DNA from: Fagopyrum homotropicum
Taxonomy: Eukaryota; Streptophyta; Magnoliopsida; Caryophyllales; Polygonaceae
DNA length: 64,000 nt
Direction: 5' to 3'
Assembly (NCBI GenBank): GCA_033239125.1
Contig: BSWB01000004.1
Coordinates: forward strand, 118,801,235 to 118,865,234
The notes beneath the pieces were generated by a model. It was given only the letters and a program-made list of their open reading frames with translations, was not told the DNA's origin and ran no database searches. Both the position numbers and the translations under genes were made by a program. This document shows, piece after piece, positions 11,074 to 22,690 of this stretch (position 1 is its first letter; every line of letters begins with the position of its first letter).

Positions 11074-12749
11074 TGTTCGCTCTCAGACGTGTGTGTATGG
11101 TCAACGATATAGCTTTAAATTTATAACCTAAAATATAAGCCTGAAACAATATGCGAACCCGTAGTGTATGGAACAATTGTACTAACAGCAAATACTCCAG
11201 GGTCGAACATAGGGACTATGGTGAAACAAAGCACGGCGATTCAGGTTGTCAATCAAAAGCAAGCAACAAAGCAAAGATATCAAAGATGATGTAATAATCA
11301 GATGAAGAGAATGCAGATTCTAGAGGTCAAAGCATCCAGTTGTGGTTCCGACTCAAGATCTCAAAGGATAAAGTGGACAAAGCGGAGGTTTGCAAGGGAA
11401 GGTATTTCTAAGGTGGGAATAGATCACCGGGTAAGTCTCACTACTCACTATCCCAAACCAAAGATCCTCTCACCGGGTAAGTCTCAAGGAACTAAGGAAA
11501 GGAACTATAATCTCAAACCAACACACCACCTAAGGGGATAGAACTAATCTTTATCGGGTAAGTCTCAGGCTAACTCTCAAAGGTAGGATGAAGGCACCCT
11601 CAAACCGTAATAAAGGATAAACCTTTATTACCTAACACTCATGATCTTGGGTATACAAGCAAAGGAATCACCAGGTAAGTCTCATCCTAGGTTTGCGTAT
11701 GGACCAAGAAAGGTGCAACAAGGATATGATTTGGCAAACTGAAACCTCAAATCAGATATGGATCAGGAAAGAACTCGTCTCGCTCAGTTCATATTTCATC
11801 TCGGTCGAGATGTTCTATGAACGGACAGAGGTGAGGTTCGGTTAAGGTATGGGTCGAGCTTTCAGGGTCCACTAGGGTAAAGGCTCATTCTTTCATCGTC
11901 TTTCCCACAACTTTCAGCTAATCACCCTAGAATCGCACAAAGAACTTAGCCAATAATCATCATGATAACAATAATCAAATATATGAAAAGGGAATCAATA
12001 TCCAAACAAGAAAACCTTAACACAAAGGTCTCAATAATCACTCAATCAAACAAACAAACAAACAAACAAACAAACAAACAAACAAACAAACCAACCAACC
12101 AACAAACAAATAGCAAACTGTGTTCCTTAATCACAAACAAAAAGACAACAATTAAACAATCTAAGAAAACCTTACAACTTCCTTCAAAGCCTTCAACTTT
12201 ATATTCAAAGCAAACTTCCTTCCTTCCTTGGAATATCTTCAATCTTCCAAACTAACCAACCAACTGGACATGCTTTCATCCAGAAAATCCATCCCAATAT
12301 ATATGAAAATCACATGCCAAAATAAAAGATTGTCAGCCATGAAGAAAAGATCTTATGGGCCGTGGGCCGCCCATCTCGATCCAGCACAACGGAGTCACGT
12401 CGGTCGAGATGGTACTGTAGCCATCCGAGGTAATCTTCAACTATGTGCAAATCTCTCTAATCTGGTCAAAAATCAAACGTTTATCCAACTTCCATGGTTC
12501 CTAAGCCTTTCTTGTAGCTCCTCAATGTTCCATAATGTAGCTCTGATGAATCCTTAGACCCCTTAGCTCCACATCGCTCCAAAACGTGATATTTTCCCTA
12601 CAATTACATCAAAACTAGGTGTAGACCTCGATTCTTGCAAAGGTAAACAAAACAACATAATGATCAAGAATATACATCCATGCATGCAAATTTATGAAGA
12701 TAAAACGTCCAAACCAATCCCAAAATATAGACTATAATACATGCTATCA
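11074..12749 (-). mobile_element. 3' LTR of element A
   Basis: It starts TGTTCGCTC and ends GCTATCA on the plus strand, and matches 20559-22137 closely. It contains four copies of an ACCGGGTAAGTCTC-type repeat (near 11427, 11470, 11556 and 11670). It has a run of AAAC repeats at about 12048-12092 that is much shorter in the other LTR. Palindromic word clusters lie at 11780-11855 and 12355-12435. A TATATA stretch at about 12297-12304 could be the TATA box on the minus strand. Confidence 0.9.
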
Positions 12750-14174
12750 AAATACCCCATACTTGTCCCTTGCTTGTCCCCAAGCAAGATTCGAATCTTA
12801 GATACAAGATATAATGAATTATAAGTCATCAAAAAGATCAATGAAAATCATTTTACAAAAACTTTTGGTGGTGCACTTCATTCATAGATCACCCTAAGAG
12901 AATGCTTCATAGCAAATAAAATTAAGACATGATCAAAACATTTTACAAATATAAGAAAGTTTTTCATCTTTTCATAAAATCATAGAATGCATAATAAATC
13001 ATATTTATCGAAATCAATCATGTATAATCCAGTTTAAACAACCAAGTCAATCAACATACTCAAGATCTCAAGGACTTCGAAAAGAGGAAGAAGCGTGCTA
13101 GGGTGGGATGTATATAGGATAATGTGGTGCTAGAATCCGGGAATAGGATCTTTACTTCACTTCTTTGAATCACAACATCTTCCACCAATAAACTTTGCTT
13201 AATTTCACTTTTTTTATTTTATTTTTGAGAACATGGACAAAGGTGCACAATAACCGAAGCCTAGGAAATCAACAATCATCAATTTCTCGAGATGCCTCAA
13301 ACCCTTGATGCACATACCATGACCCGCTAGGACTATCGATCAATCCGACTTTTGCAAGACACAAACACCCGACTATGTGAATGGTGCCGAGTTACTCATC
13401 ATCAAGATCAACGTCCCCAAACCTAATTTTTTCTAACACTTTCAACCAAGATCTCAAATTCACTTCACACGCTTTTCATCAACTGGATCCAAATTCCCGG
13501 ATAACTAAAGGGAGGCAAATATGTATATGAGGGGATAAATCATGATCAAGAAGAAGAAGAAGAGAATGAAGTGCCTTAATCATCCCATGAAGAATGTGAG
13601 AGAACTCATAATGTGGTGTAAACCTTCAAATTAAACATAATTTTAATAAAAACAAAGTATTAAGCATGCTAGAATTTCAAACAAAGCAGTTAGCAACTTA
13701 ATCATATCATAAAACCTTTCGAGCATATAAAGATTTCAAAGCTACTGTGCAAACAAATATCTTCATCGAGGTCATATCCAGATTAGAAGCACAAAATGTT
13801 TCAACAATCTTTTCAGTTTAAAACACATCTCGGTTGAGGTGAATTGACGGCATTCGAGGTGTTCAACCAAGATGTATTTCAGTTTCACGACCTCGTTTGG
13901 TCAAGAACGTCTCAGTCGAGCCAAAAAAAAATTCAATATGGTTTTGACGTTTTTCTCAAACAGAAACTGGTATGTAATGCATGTAAATGACATATAAGCA
14001 CATATGAGCCAAAAAAGATAATATCCGATAAGATTCATACAAACAAGTAAGTCAAATAATACAAACAACCCATACTTGGGACACATTGTCCCAATGGGTC
14101 ATAAGTCATGGAAACAAAGTACTCACCGGAAATAAGATGAACTACATAATAAATAGAAAATAAATCCATGAAGC
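12750..14174 (-). other. 3' noncoding region of element A
   Basis: No supported gene. Next to the LTR is a perfect inverted repeat, CTTGCTTG with CAAGCAAG around a four-base loop (12769-12788), close to the presumed polypurine priming site. At about 13236-13440 is a block also found in element D (49877-50070) and, inverted, in element C (47040-47285). It includes AATGGTGCCGAGTTACTC and AAGACACAAACA. Confidence 0.6.
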
Positions 14175-15610
14175 TCAATCCTCGTCAACTAGTGGTGGTG
14201 AAGGTGGAATGTAGGGGTACTGGAACGGGTCGAATGGATAGCCCATAACCTGTTGGAACTGCACCATCGCCATATGACGCTGGTAGTGCATGCTCTCCTC
14301 CATACGATGTGTCCATCCCTCAATAGATCTAGCCTGGGCATCGAAGCGCTGGATGATGTCAACTCTCAAGGCGGCGTAAGAATCGTTCATCTGCCTCGTC
14401 AGATCCTCTATCCTCTGATGTGCCTCAAGATCTCTATGGCGGCGGACTCGCTGCCAAGGTGGCGGTGGCATGTCAACTGGAGGTGAAAGTGCCTCTCTCT
14501 CGTCCTCCGTGATCTCGTCGTCAAGGTCAACGGTGGGAATGCTAGGGCCGCCGGTATCAGTACCGGTATCCTTGGCATTAGCTCCTCCAATGCCATCTCC
14601 ATCATCATCTCCGTCAACTGCCTCTCTAGCAGCATCCTCCTGCATGTATGGGAACCAAGCAGCCGACTAGTACTGGTGATCATAAACTGAGAACTGTGAC
14701 GCCTAGACAATACCCTGAGGGAACTTTGTTTCCCATGGCATGGCAACATAAGGTGTGCCAAGACCTCGGGGAACGAGTATACGTCACGTAATCATCTCCT
14801 GCAATCCTAGCAGCTTCGGTGCCGCTACTAATGTACATCCAAAAAGATTCAGCTCCATGTAAGTAGCAATATGGGTCACCAACCCACCACATCAAATGTC
14901 TCCCTTCCCCTTCCCCCTTATCTTGTGAAGATCCTTTACCATCATGGCAATAAAGTCTAGAACTCCTCCTGTAACCATACAATATAAACTGAAAAGCTCA
15001 CCCTGTCAGACCTTTTGGGGCGTCTCAGTATGCGCCAGATGCATCTCACTGAAGATCCTGTGAGCTAGACGGAAGGCAAGGTGGAAGATGATCCGCTTCC
15101 GAGAATCCCCGGGCTGCCATCTGTCACGGTGGTTAGTCACATAAGCTATCTCTCCCCAAAAACTATGAGCCTGCGCTCAAGAAGCAAAATCCGTCGTTCT
15201 AGGGGTAGTAAATCCAAAAATCTCTCCAAACTGCTCTAAGGGGACAATGTAATTCTTGTTTAAAAGCTGGTACTTGATTCCTCTGCTCTCCGGCATGTAG
15301 ATTACTGAGCTTAAAAACTTGAATGTCGGCTCCAGATAAGTCGGCGCTCGAATGGCCATAAAATCCTCAAGGCCAACAATGGAAATCATCTTCTTTAAGT
15401 CCTCCACCACGTGAAGGCGCTCGAAGTCATCAACATCAACAAATCATGGAGAAACAATGGGACGCCCACTAATCCTATCAAAATCCCGCTAGAATCACTC
15501 GTGGATCACCGAGACTGTAGGCTGAGGAGCATGAGAATGAGAAGAATGATGGGAACTGTTGGGTCTGTCTCTCAAAGTCAATTGGCGGTCAGATCTCCTT
15601 GAATTACTCA
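14175..15610 (-). pseudogene. Athila-type extra ORF (ORF3 position) of element A
   Basis: One minus-strand frame starts at about 15608 (MSNSRRSDRQLTLRD) and ends at 14175. Stops interrupt it near 15494, 15488, 15437, 15176 and 15005, with a frame change farther on. It contains GLEDFMAIRAPTYLEPTFKF followed by LEQFGEIFGF, typical of the Athila ORF family (Pfam PF03078 by recollection, not searched). An acidic linker and a C-terminal part with a likely coiled coil (EDLTRQMNDSYAALRVD) follow. Its function is unknown. It lies downstream of integrase, the place where some plant Ty3/gypsy elements carry envelope-like ORFs. Confidence 0.6.
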
Positions 15611-16356
15611 TCTCTGAAATTCACCTCGGTGGGATCAAGAACACCTCGGCCGAGACGCAGAAGGGGAAACCGAGGCAAAGTCGCTGGGTGATTCGAGATC
15701 CAAAATCTATAAGTTTTCCCCCTAAAATCACTACGAATTGCTTCCTAAGGGGTACTTATACTCTTCTCAACAGCAAACAATGGCAACCAAAGCCAAATCT
15801 GAGCGGAATCGAAGAAATAGAACCAAGTTAGGGTTTTCGAATAAAATACCCAAAATGTGCAGATTCCAGTCGATTTTTGTGTTATTTGTTGCTTGGGACC
15901 TGGTTCTCGTACTTCTCCTGTGGATTTGAAGCCAAAAATCTTCGAAAACGGACTTGTTTTGAAAAGTTTTGAGCAAGGGGTCACCGCGGTCGAGGATGGC
16001 AAGGAAAAGAAAGAAGGTGAGAGGAGAGAGAAATTTGGGCCCCCTTTATACCCCTCGTTGAATTTAATTTCACCTCGGTCGAGGTGTTTCTGAACGGACC
16101 GAGGTGTCAAAGTGAGGCGGTTTTCAAATAAGAGCACCTCGGTTAACGGATAACACCTCGGTCGAGACACTCTAACAGCATCCAAGATGTGTCTCAGTCA
16201 AACTCCGTCTTCCCAATTTCTCGAACGTCAGTCCTTCCATGTAGCTCTTGAGTTGTAATTTCTTCTTAGAAATCACCTGATTCCTGTCTAGGAGGACACA
16301 CAAAACACGAAGCACACTATCTAAACTAAACTAGAAAAGGGAAAAGAAAGCAATAC

Positions 16357-16374
16357 CTTGGGTTTCCTCCCAAG
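16357..16374 (-). other. conserved post-integrase hairpin, element A copy
   Basis: The minus strand reads CTTGGGAGGAAACCCAAG, a six-pair stem with a six-base loop. It is the counterpart of the copies at 42798-42815, 46112-46129 and 51071-51088. It lies about 170 bases past the end of the integrase frame. Confidence 0.75.
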
Positions 16375-16548
16375 AAGCGCTTGGTTTAAGGTCGCTAGTT
16401 GGACCGTACGTAATCTCAAACAAGGTGCAAAGGTGCAATCTTATTAGCCGGAACTTCCGGTTGATACTTCTTCAACCTATGACCGTTGACCTTAAAGCTT
16501 CGTCTAGCTTCACCCCATACTTCAACTGCATCATGGGGAAAACATTTT

Positions 16549-17535
16549 TCACAACGTAATAGATTTCAACTTACCTGGAAAGAGGTGGAGGCGGGAGTTG
16601 AAGAGTAGAACAAGATCTCCTTCTTTAAGCTCCTCAGGAACGATATGCTTGTCGTGCCATCTCTTCATTCTTTCTTTGTAGATTTTGGCATTCTCATAAG
16701 CGTTTAAGCGCAACTCTTCCAGCTCATTAATGTCTAAAAGTCTCTTCTCTCCAGCTTCCTTGATATCGAAATTCAGCGATTTGATTGCCCAATATGCCTT
16801 GTGCTCCAGCTCAACGGGAAGATGACAAGACTTCCCATATACCAAATTGTAAAGAATGGTGCCAATGGGAGTCTTGAATGCGGTCCTATAAGCCCAAAGA
16901 GCATCGTCCAGCTTCATGGACCAAATCTTCCTTGTTCTTGAAACGGTCTTCTCCAAAATTGCCTTGATTTCTCTATTTGAGATCTCCACCTGCCCACTAG
17001 TTTGAGGGTGATAAGGGGTTGCTACCTTATGGGTTACCCCATACTTCGATAGAAGTGCAGTGAACTTTCGGTTGATGAAATGTGTCTCTCCGTTGCTGCT
17101 GATGATGCGCGGTGTTCCAAAATGTGGAAAGATAGTTCTATTGAAAAACTTCACAACCACCATGGCTTCATTAGTGGGAGAGGCAATAGCTTCCATCCAT
17201 TTGGAAACGTAATCAACAGCTAAGAGGATGTAGAGGTTCCTCGCAAATGATGGGAAAGGTCTTATGAAATCAACTCCCCGTACATCAAAGATTTCAACTT
17301 CCTGAATATTGTTGAGTGGCATGTCATTCCTCCTAGACAAATTCCCTATTCTTTGGCATGCATCAAAAGAAATAACAAGCGCTTGCACATCCTTAAATAA
17401 TGTAGGCCAAAAGAAACCGGAACGTAATACCTTAGCGCACGTTTTGTGAGCGCTAGCATGTCCTCCACAAGGAAGTGAGTGGCAATACCATATGACACTA
17501 GGAGTTTCATCCTCTAGAACGCATCGTCGAAGCAT
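16549..17535 (-). pseudogene. integrase of element A, catalytic residue changed
   Basis: The 328-residue stretch keeps the integrase layout. The zinc domain spans residues 19-60, but its last CxxC reads FDAC, so one Cys is lost. The core has its first Asp in AVDYVSKW (108), the second position as SSNGETHF with Asn in place of Asp (148), and Glu in GQVEISNRE (184). The end reads LLFNSRLHLFPGKLKS, where homologues continue into WTGPY, so the C-terminus is cut. A stop in place of a Trp codon separates it from the upstream frame at 17572. The DDE change alone should abolish strand transfer. Confidence 0.85.
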
Positions 17536-17571
17536 CCCATCCGGACCTCTCTTAAAGAGTAGAGGTTCATT

Positions 17572-19353
17572 CTAATAATAGTGACGTATGTCTTTGAATA
17601 ATTTCTTCCTTTGAGCGTATGTCAATCCCGGAGGTACTTCCTGACAAACAAGATAGTTAACAATATCAGCATACCAAGGCTCTTTACAATCAAAAACTTG
17701 GTGAAGCCAATGCTCCACCAACTGTGAATCAGAGAATGAATCATCAATGGACAGATCATCATTCTCGAGGCATCTAGGGTTAGATCGTGGTGTTGGACCG
17801 AGGTGGTCCTCAGTTGACTCCATCTCGCTTGTTGTCTCGGTCGTGGTCCGAGATGACAGACCGAGTTGTTCTCTAGAGAAGGTCACCTCACTTGCTCCGG
17901 AAACTGTCTCGGTCGAGATACTGGAATTGGGACCGAAACCTAATGTGATTTTTGTCTCCTGAATGAGTTTATCAAATCCAGCTCCTGGGTCTGCTTCCAA
18001 GCTTCGTACATCTGCATTACACAAAACATCTACACTTTCCTCCATCATACTAAAACTCAAAACTTTCTCAAGAGGATCTTTAACTAGGGTGGAGCTCACC
18101 AATTCTCGAGAATCTTCTTCATCATAGATGTTGAAGATATCATCTTCCAAAGGCTCTCTTTTCATTGTAGCCAAAAGTGCATACTCCACATGATCGCCAC
18201 CAATGTTGAATGACAACTTGGCATTCTTACAATTAACGTTGCAACCCGATGTTGCGAGAAATGGTCTTCCGAGAATGATAGGAATGGGATAATCTGCGGG
18301 AATGTCAAACACAACAAAGTCTATAGGTATATAGAAATTACCTAGCTTGACGGGAACGTCCTCCAAGATTCCAACGGGATGGGTAATGGAATGATCGGCC
18401 ATGTATAATGTCATCTTCACGGGCTTGGGATCTCCAAGGCCGATCTTCTCACAAAGTGCTAGAGGAATGATGCTCACACTAGCTCCTAAATGACAAAGTG
18501 CATCATAAGTTACATCCCCAACTTGAATGGGAATGAAAAATGAACCGGGATCTCTCAACTTAGGTCGCATGTTCTCCTTCATGATTTGAATGAGCTCCGA
18601 AGATCTAGAGGTTATCCGCACTTCTCCAAAACCTTCTAGCATTCTCTTCCTTGACAAGATCTCTTTCAGAAACCTCCCATAGGCGGGCATTCCTAGGATA
18701 ACATCAATAAAAGGGATGCTAATATGTAACTTATTCATAAGGTCAAGAAACTTACCAAAGTGCTTGTCTTGCTGTGCTCGCACTCTAGACTGAGGGAACG
18801 GGAGTTGAGGTTTATAAGCAGGTGGTGGAACATAAACATAAGTCTTTTCTTTCGCATTTTGGGGCTCCATCTCGGTTGGCACCTCGACCGAGGTGTTCCT
18901 CGTCTGATCGTGGTCCGACCGAGGTATTGGATCTACAATATTCAATCCACTACATGTTGTGATTGCCATGACCTGCCGTTTTGGGTTGTTCTCTGTCCTT
19001 CCTGGAAGTTTACCAGGATCTCTTGGTGCTTCATTAGCCTTGTTGAAAGCTTGTTGTTCTAAGGCTTTTTGTGCTTTCGAAAACGAGTTCATAGAATTCT
19101 CCATAACGTTGAGCTTTATCAAAATAGCTTCCAGCACAACGCTTGGCTTCTCCTTGGGCTGTTGAGATGAGCTTGATGACGGCTCCTGGCTCCTCAATGG
19201 AGTAGAAGAAGGAGGAGGAGGATTAAGAGCACTTTCAGCATGAGAATAAGGGTTACCGGGATTTTGTTGATTTGATCTCCAAATGTTGTTGAATTTGTTG
19301 TTGTTGTTGTTGTTGTTGTTGTTCCTCGGCCCTTGATAGTTTCCTCTCCCCAC
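17572..19353 (-). pseudogene. protease region fused in frame to integrase leader (RT/RNase H deleted)
   Basis: This 593-codon frame begins in the gag-protease linker, with a run of nine Asn near its start. Then come conserved YKPQLPFPQSR and DKHFGKFLDLMNKLHISIPF. The protease has its active site as CHLGASVSIIP (about residue 287) where homologues have Asp, and ends in IILGRPFLATSGCNVNCKN. After residues 473-526, rich in palindromic words, it passes straight into LSIDDSFSD and WYADIVNYLVCQEVPPGLTYAQRKKLFKD, which in elements B and C follows RNase H. About 1.65 kb of RT and RNase H is missing without loss of frame. Confidence 0.85.
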
Positions 19354-19389
19354 GCATCCAGCATCTTGCTCCTTTTTAGTTTGAGCTAA

Positions 19390-20462
19390 TCAAAGCTCCT
19401 TCAATACTTTGACTTCATTGTTGTGTGTGGTGAGTTGAGCAGCACTTGAATTTGTAAGACTTGCATCCGGAAAGCTAACTCGCCTCGCTCCATCTTCAAC
19501 TCTTCGATGGGAGTACTTATCCATGTGTAAATCTTGCTTCTCAATAAACTCCCAAGCTTCATCAACCGGTGTATCCATAAAAGCTCCAGTAGAAAGTGAT
19601 TGGAGTTTGAATTAAGTTTCCTCATCCAACCCCTTGAAGTAAATCTCTAGGAACTCAATCTTTGGAATCCCATGGTGAGGGCAATCCAATAAAAGGTCCT
19701 TGAACCTCTCTCATGACTTGAACAAACTTTCTTTATCCTTCATAACAAAAGCATTGATCTTACCCCTCAATTCAGCGGTCTCTAATGCCAAGCTAGCGCC
19801 TTGTCTTTCAAAGAGAAGTAGAAAGGCCTTAGCTTGTAGTTGTTGTTCTCCACTCTTGATGTTCTCAAAGTTTCCATAAGAATCTCATAGTTTTGAATGT
19901 GTTGATGTGGAGATTCTCTCTCCATGCCTCCAAATTGACATTGTTGAATCATAGTTAGAACTTGAGGTCGAATCTCATAATCATGCTCAGCTGGATCTCC
20001 TAGGTTAACTCCTGGACGCTGCACCTGCTGATTTGGGTCCATCCTTTGACCTAGGGTTTGCGGAGCTCTAGCAAAAAGGTTACCTCGGTCAACTATAGCC
20101 GGCAACCGAGGTGGCGGGTGTATCTCGACCGGTGAAACTAGGGCTGGATCCTTCCTTGGTCGAGCAACTAGGTCCGGTCGACGTAAGATCTGGGCTCGTA
20201 GTGCGACCATATCAGCTTGAATCTCTTCAGTTCTTGCACGAGTGTCTTCTTTCTCTCTCTGCAATTCTTCTTTAATGAGATGAAGTTGTTCCAATGCATC
20301 CTTCAATTCGACTTCAAGATCTCGATTATCTTGATCGGCCATCTTAGCTTCTTTCAATCTCCTTTTGTATGTCTTTTGTGGTTCGGGATCGTAAGGAACG
20401 ATTTCCTTTCCAATACGGGTTTTTTGCATAAACCTAAAGAAAGATCCTGCAAAATCACTCAA
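19390..20462 (-). pseudogene. gag of element A
   Basis: The N-terminal 226 codons (20462-19782) include a charged probable coiled coil (DLEVELKDALEQLHLIKEELQ) and the conserved GQRMDPNQQVQRPGVNLGDPAEHDYEIRPQVL. The capsid-like NYEILMETLRTSRVENNNYKLRPFYFSLKDKALAWH follows. It then breaks. Further capsid sequence (PHHGIPKIEF, DEAWEFIEKQDLHMDKYSHR) continues in other frames down to 19390. Comparison with C and B suggests a deletion near 19780 that removes the FLTKFFPPSKT segment. Word motifs occur in the coding part at 20085-20185. Confidence 0.8.
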
Positions 20463-20535
20463 GTAAAGTAATCAATAGCAACAAGGGCAACAACCCTAAA
20501 AGGACAACCAAAACCGGACTTGGTCTTGACCAAGT

Positions 20536-20552
20536 CCACGGAAACAGCGCCA
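20536..20552 (-). promoter_or_regulatory. primer-binding site of element A (tRNA-Asp type, decayed)
   Basis: The minus strand reads TGGCGCTGTTTCCGTGG. It corresponds to TGGCGCCGTTGCCGGGG, the complement of the tRNA-Asp 3' end, with several changes. It is six bases from the LTR edge, the same spacing as in elements B, C and D. Confidence 0.8.
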
Positions 20553-20558
20553 AGGACT

Positions 20559-22137
20559 TGTTCGCTCTCAGATGTGTGTGTATGGTGAACGATATAGCTT
20601 TAAATTTATAACCTAAAATAGAAGCTTGAAACAATATGTGAACCCACAGTGTACGGATCAATTGTAATAACAGCAAATACTCCAGGGTCGAACACAAGGA
20701 CTATGGTGAAATAAAGCACGGCAATTCAGGTTGTCAATCAAAAGCAAGCAACAAAGCAAAGATATCAAAGATGATGTAATAATTAGATAAAGAGAATGTA
20801 GATTCTAGAGGTCAAAGCATCCAGTTGTGGTTCCGACTCAAGATCTCAAAGGATAACGTGAATAAAGCTGAGGTTTGCAAGGGAAGGTATTTCTAAGGTG
20901 AGAATAGATCACCGGGTAAGTCTCACTACTCACTATCCCAAACCAAAGATCCTCTCACCGGGTAAGTCTCAAGGAACTAAGGAAAGGAACTATAATCTCA
21001 AACCAACACACCACATAAGGGGATAAAACTAACCTTTACCGGGTAAGTCTCAAGCTAACTCTCAAAGGTAGGATGAAGGCACACTCAAACCCTAATAAAG
21101 GATAAACCTTTACTACTTAAACACTCATGATCTTGGGTATACAAGCAAAGGAATCACCGGGTAAGCCTCATCCAAGGCTTGCGTATGGACCAGGAAAGGT
21201 GCAACAAGGATATATTTTGGCAAACTGAAACCTCAACTCAGATATGGATCACGAAAGGACTCGCCTCGGTCAGTTCATGTTCCATCTCGATAAGGTATGG
21301 CTCGATCTTTCAAGGTCCACTAGGGTAAAGGCTCATTCTTTCATCGTCTTTCCCACAACTTGCAGCCAATCACCCTACAATCGCACAAAGAACTTAGCCA
21401 ATAATCATCATGATAACAATAATCAAATATATGAAAAGGGAATCAATATCCAAACTAGAAAACCTTAATACAAAAGTTTCAATAATCACTCAATCAAACA
21501 AACAAACAAACAACAAATTGTGTTCCTTAATCACAAACCAAAAGACAACAATTAAACAATCTAAGAAAACCTTACAACTTCCTTCAAAGCCTTCAACTTT
21601 ATCTTCAAAGCCAACTTTCTTCCTTCCTTGGAATATCTTCAATCTTCCAAACTAACCAACCAACTAGACATGCGTCCATCCAGAAAATCCATCCCAATAT
21701 ATAGGAAAATCACTTACCAAAAGTAAAACATCTTCAGTCATGAATAAAAGATCTTATGGGCCGTGGGCCGTCCGTCTCGATCCTTCCCAGCGGAGTCACC
21801 TCAGTCGAGATGGTACTGTAGCCATCCGAGGTGATCCTCAACTACATGCAAACCTCTCCAATCTGGTCCAAAATCAAACTTCTGTCCAACTTCCATAGTT
21901 CTTAAGCCTTTCTTGTAGCTCCTTAATGTTCCATAATAAAGCTCCGATGACTCCTTAGATCCCTAAGCTCCACATTGCTCCAAAACGTGTTATTTTCCCT
22001 ACAATTACAGCAAACTAAGTGTAGGCCTCGATTCTTACAAAGGTAAACAAAACAATATAATGATCAAGAATATACATCCATGCATGCAGATTTATGAAGA
22101 TAAAACATCCAAACCAATCCCAAAATATAGACTATAA
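20559..22137 (-). mobile_element. 5' LTR of element A, outer end truncated
   Basis: It matches 11074-12749 but stops at ACTATAA, 12 bases short of the terminal TACATGCTATCA of its partner, and is followed at once by the GAGTT duplication. It also lacks about 44 bases around the word cluster near 21285. The ACCGGGTAAGTCTC repeats recur near 20912, 20957, 21040 and 21156. A second word cluster is at 21765-21835. Confidence 0.85.
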
Positions 22138-22690
22138 GAGTTTAAGTCCTTGTGTAGTACCCATCCTTTTGGTTCCCAAAAAGGACAAACCGGATGATGT
22201 GTGCTGACTATCGAGCAATTAATAATATTACTATCAAGTATCGACATCCCATTCCCCATTTGGATGATATGTTATATGAGCTTAGTGGATCCACCCTATT
22301 CTCGAACATTAATCTTAAGAGTGGATATCATAAAATCTGGATGTGGGAAGGAGACGAATGGAAGACGACATTCAAGTCTATGTTTGGTCTATATGAGTGG
22401 TTGGTTATGCCTTTTAGTTTGACTAACGCTTCTCATACTTTCATGAGATTGATAATTAGTGTCTTACATCACTTCATTTGGAAATTCGTGGTTGTTTAAT
22501 TGATGACATTGTCATCCACAACAAATCATTTGAGGAGAATGAGGAACACTTGAGGGAAGTACTAGAAACTCTTAGGAATGAATATGTATATGCTAATATT
22601 AAGAAATGCGAGTTTAGTACTAATCAAGTTATTTTTCTTGGATTTGTAGTGAATACAAGAGGTCTAGAAGTGGATGAAAAAGAAGATTAA
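22138..22690 (+). pseudogene. reverse transcriptase of element F
   Basis: Directly after insertion A the plus strand continues the RT: VVPILLVPKKDKPDD, CADYRAINNITIKYRHPIPHLDDML, LRVDIIKSGC/LKSGYHKIW, and EWLVMPFSLTNASHTFMRL. A frame change near 22490 leads to the catalytic box as CLIDDIVIHN (YFDD in most relatives). The segment ends with KKCEFSTNQVIFLGFVV. It is broken by a stop and a frameshift. Confidence 0.85.

Larger units (their letters stand above)
11074..22137 (-). mobile_element. element A: Athila-like retrotransposon lacking RT
   Basis: The minus-strand element is 11,064 bases, flanked by the perfect duplication GAGTT (11069-11073 and 22138-22142). Order in its own direction: 5' LTR (right), tRNA-Asp-like primer site, gag, protease, integrase, extra ORF, 3' noncoding region, 3' LTR (left). 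RT and RNase H are absent. The host sequence on both sides joins into element F's RT. Words of the CTCGGTCGAG type occur in both LTRs and at five internal places. It cannot be autonomous. Confidence 0.9.
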
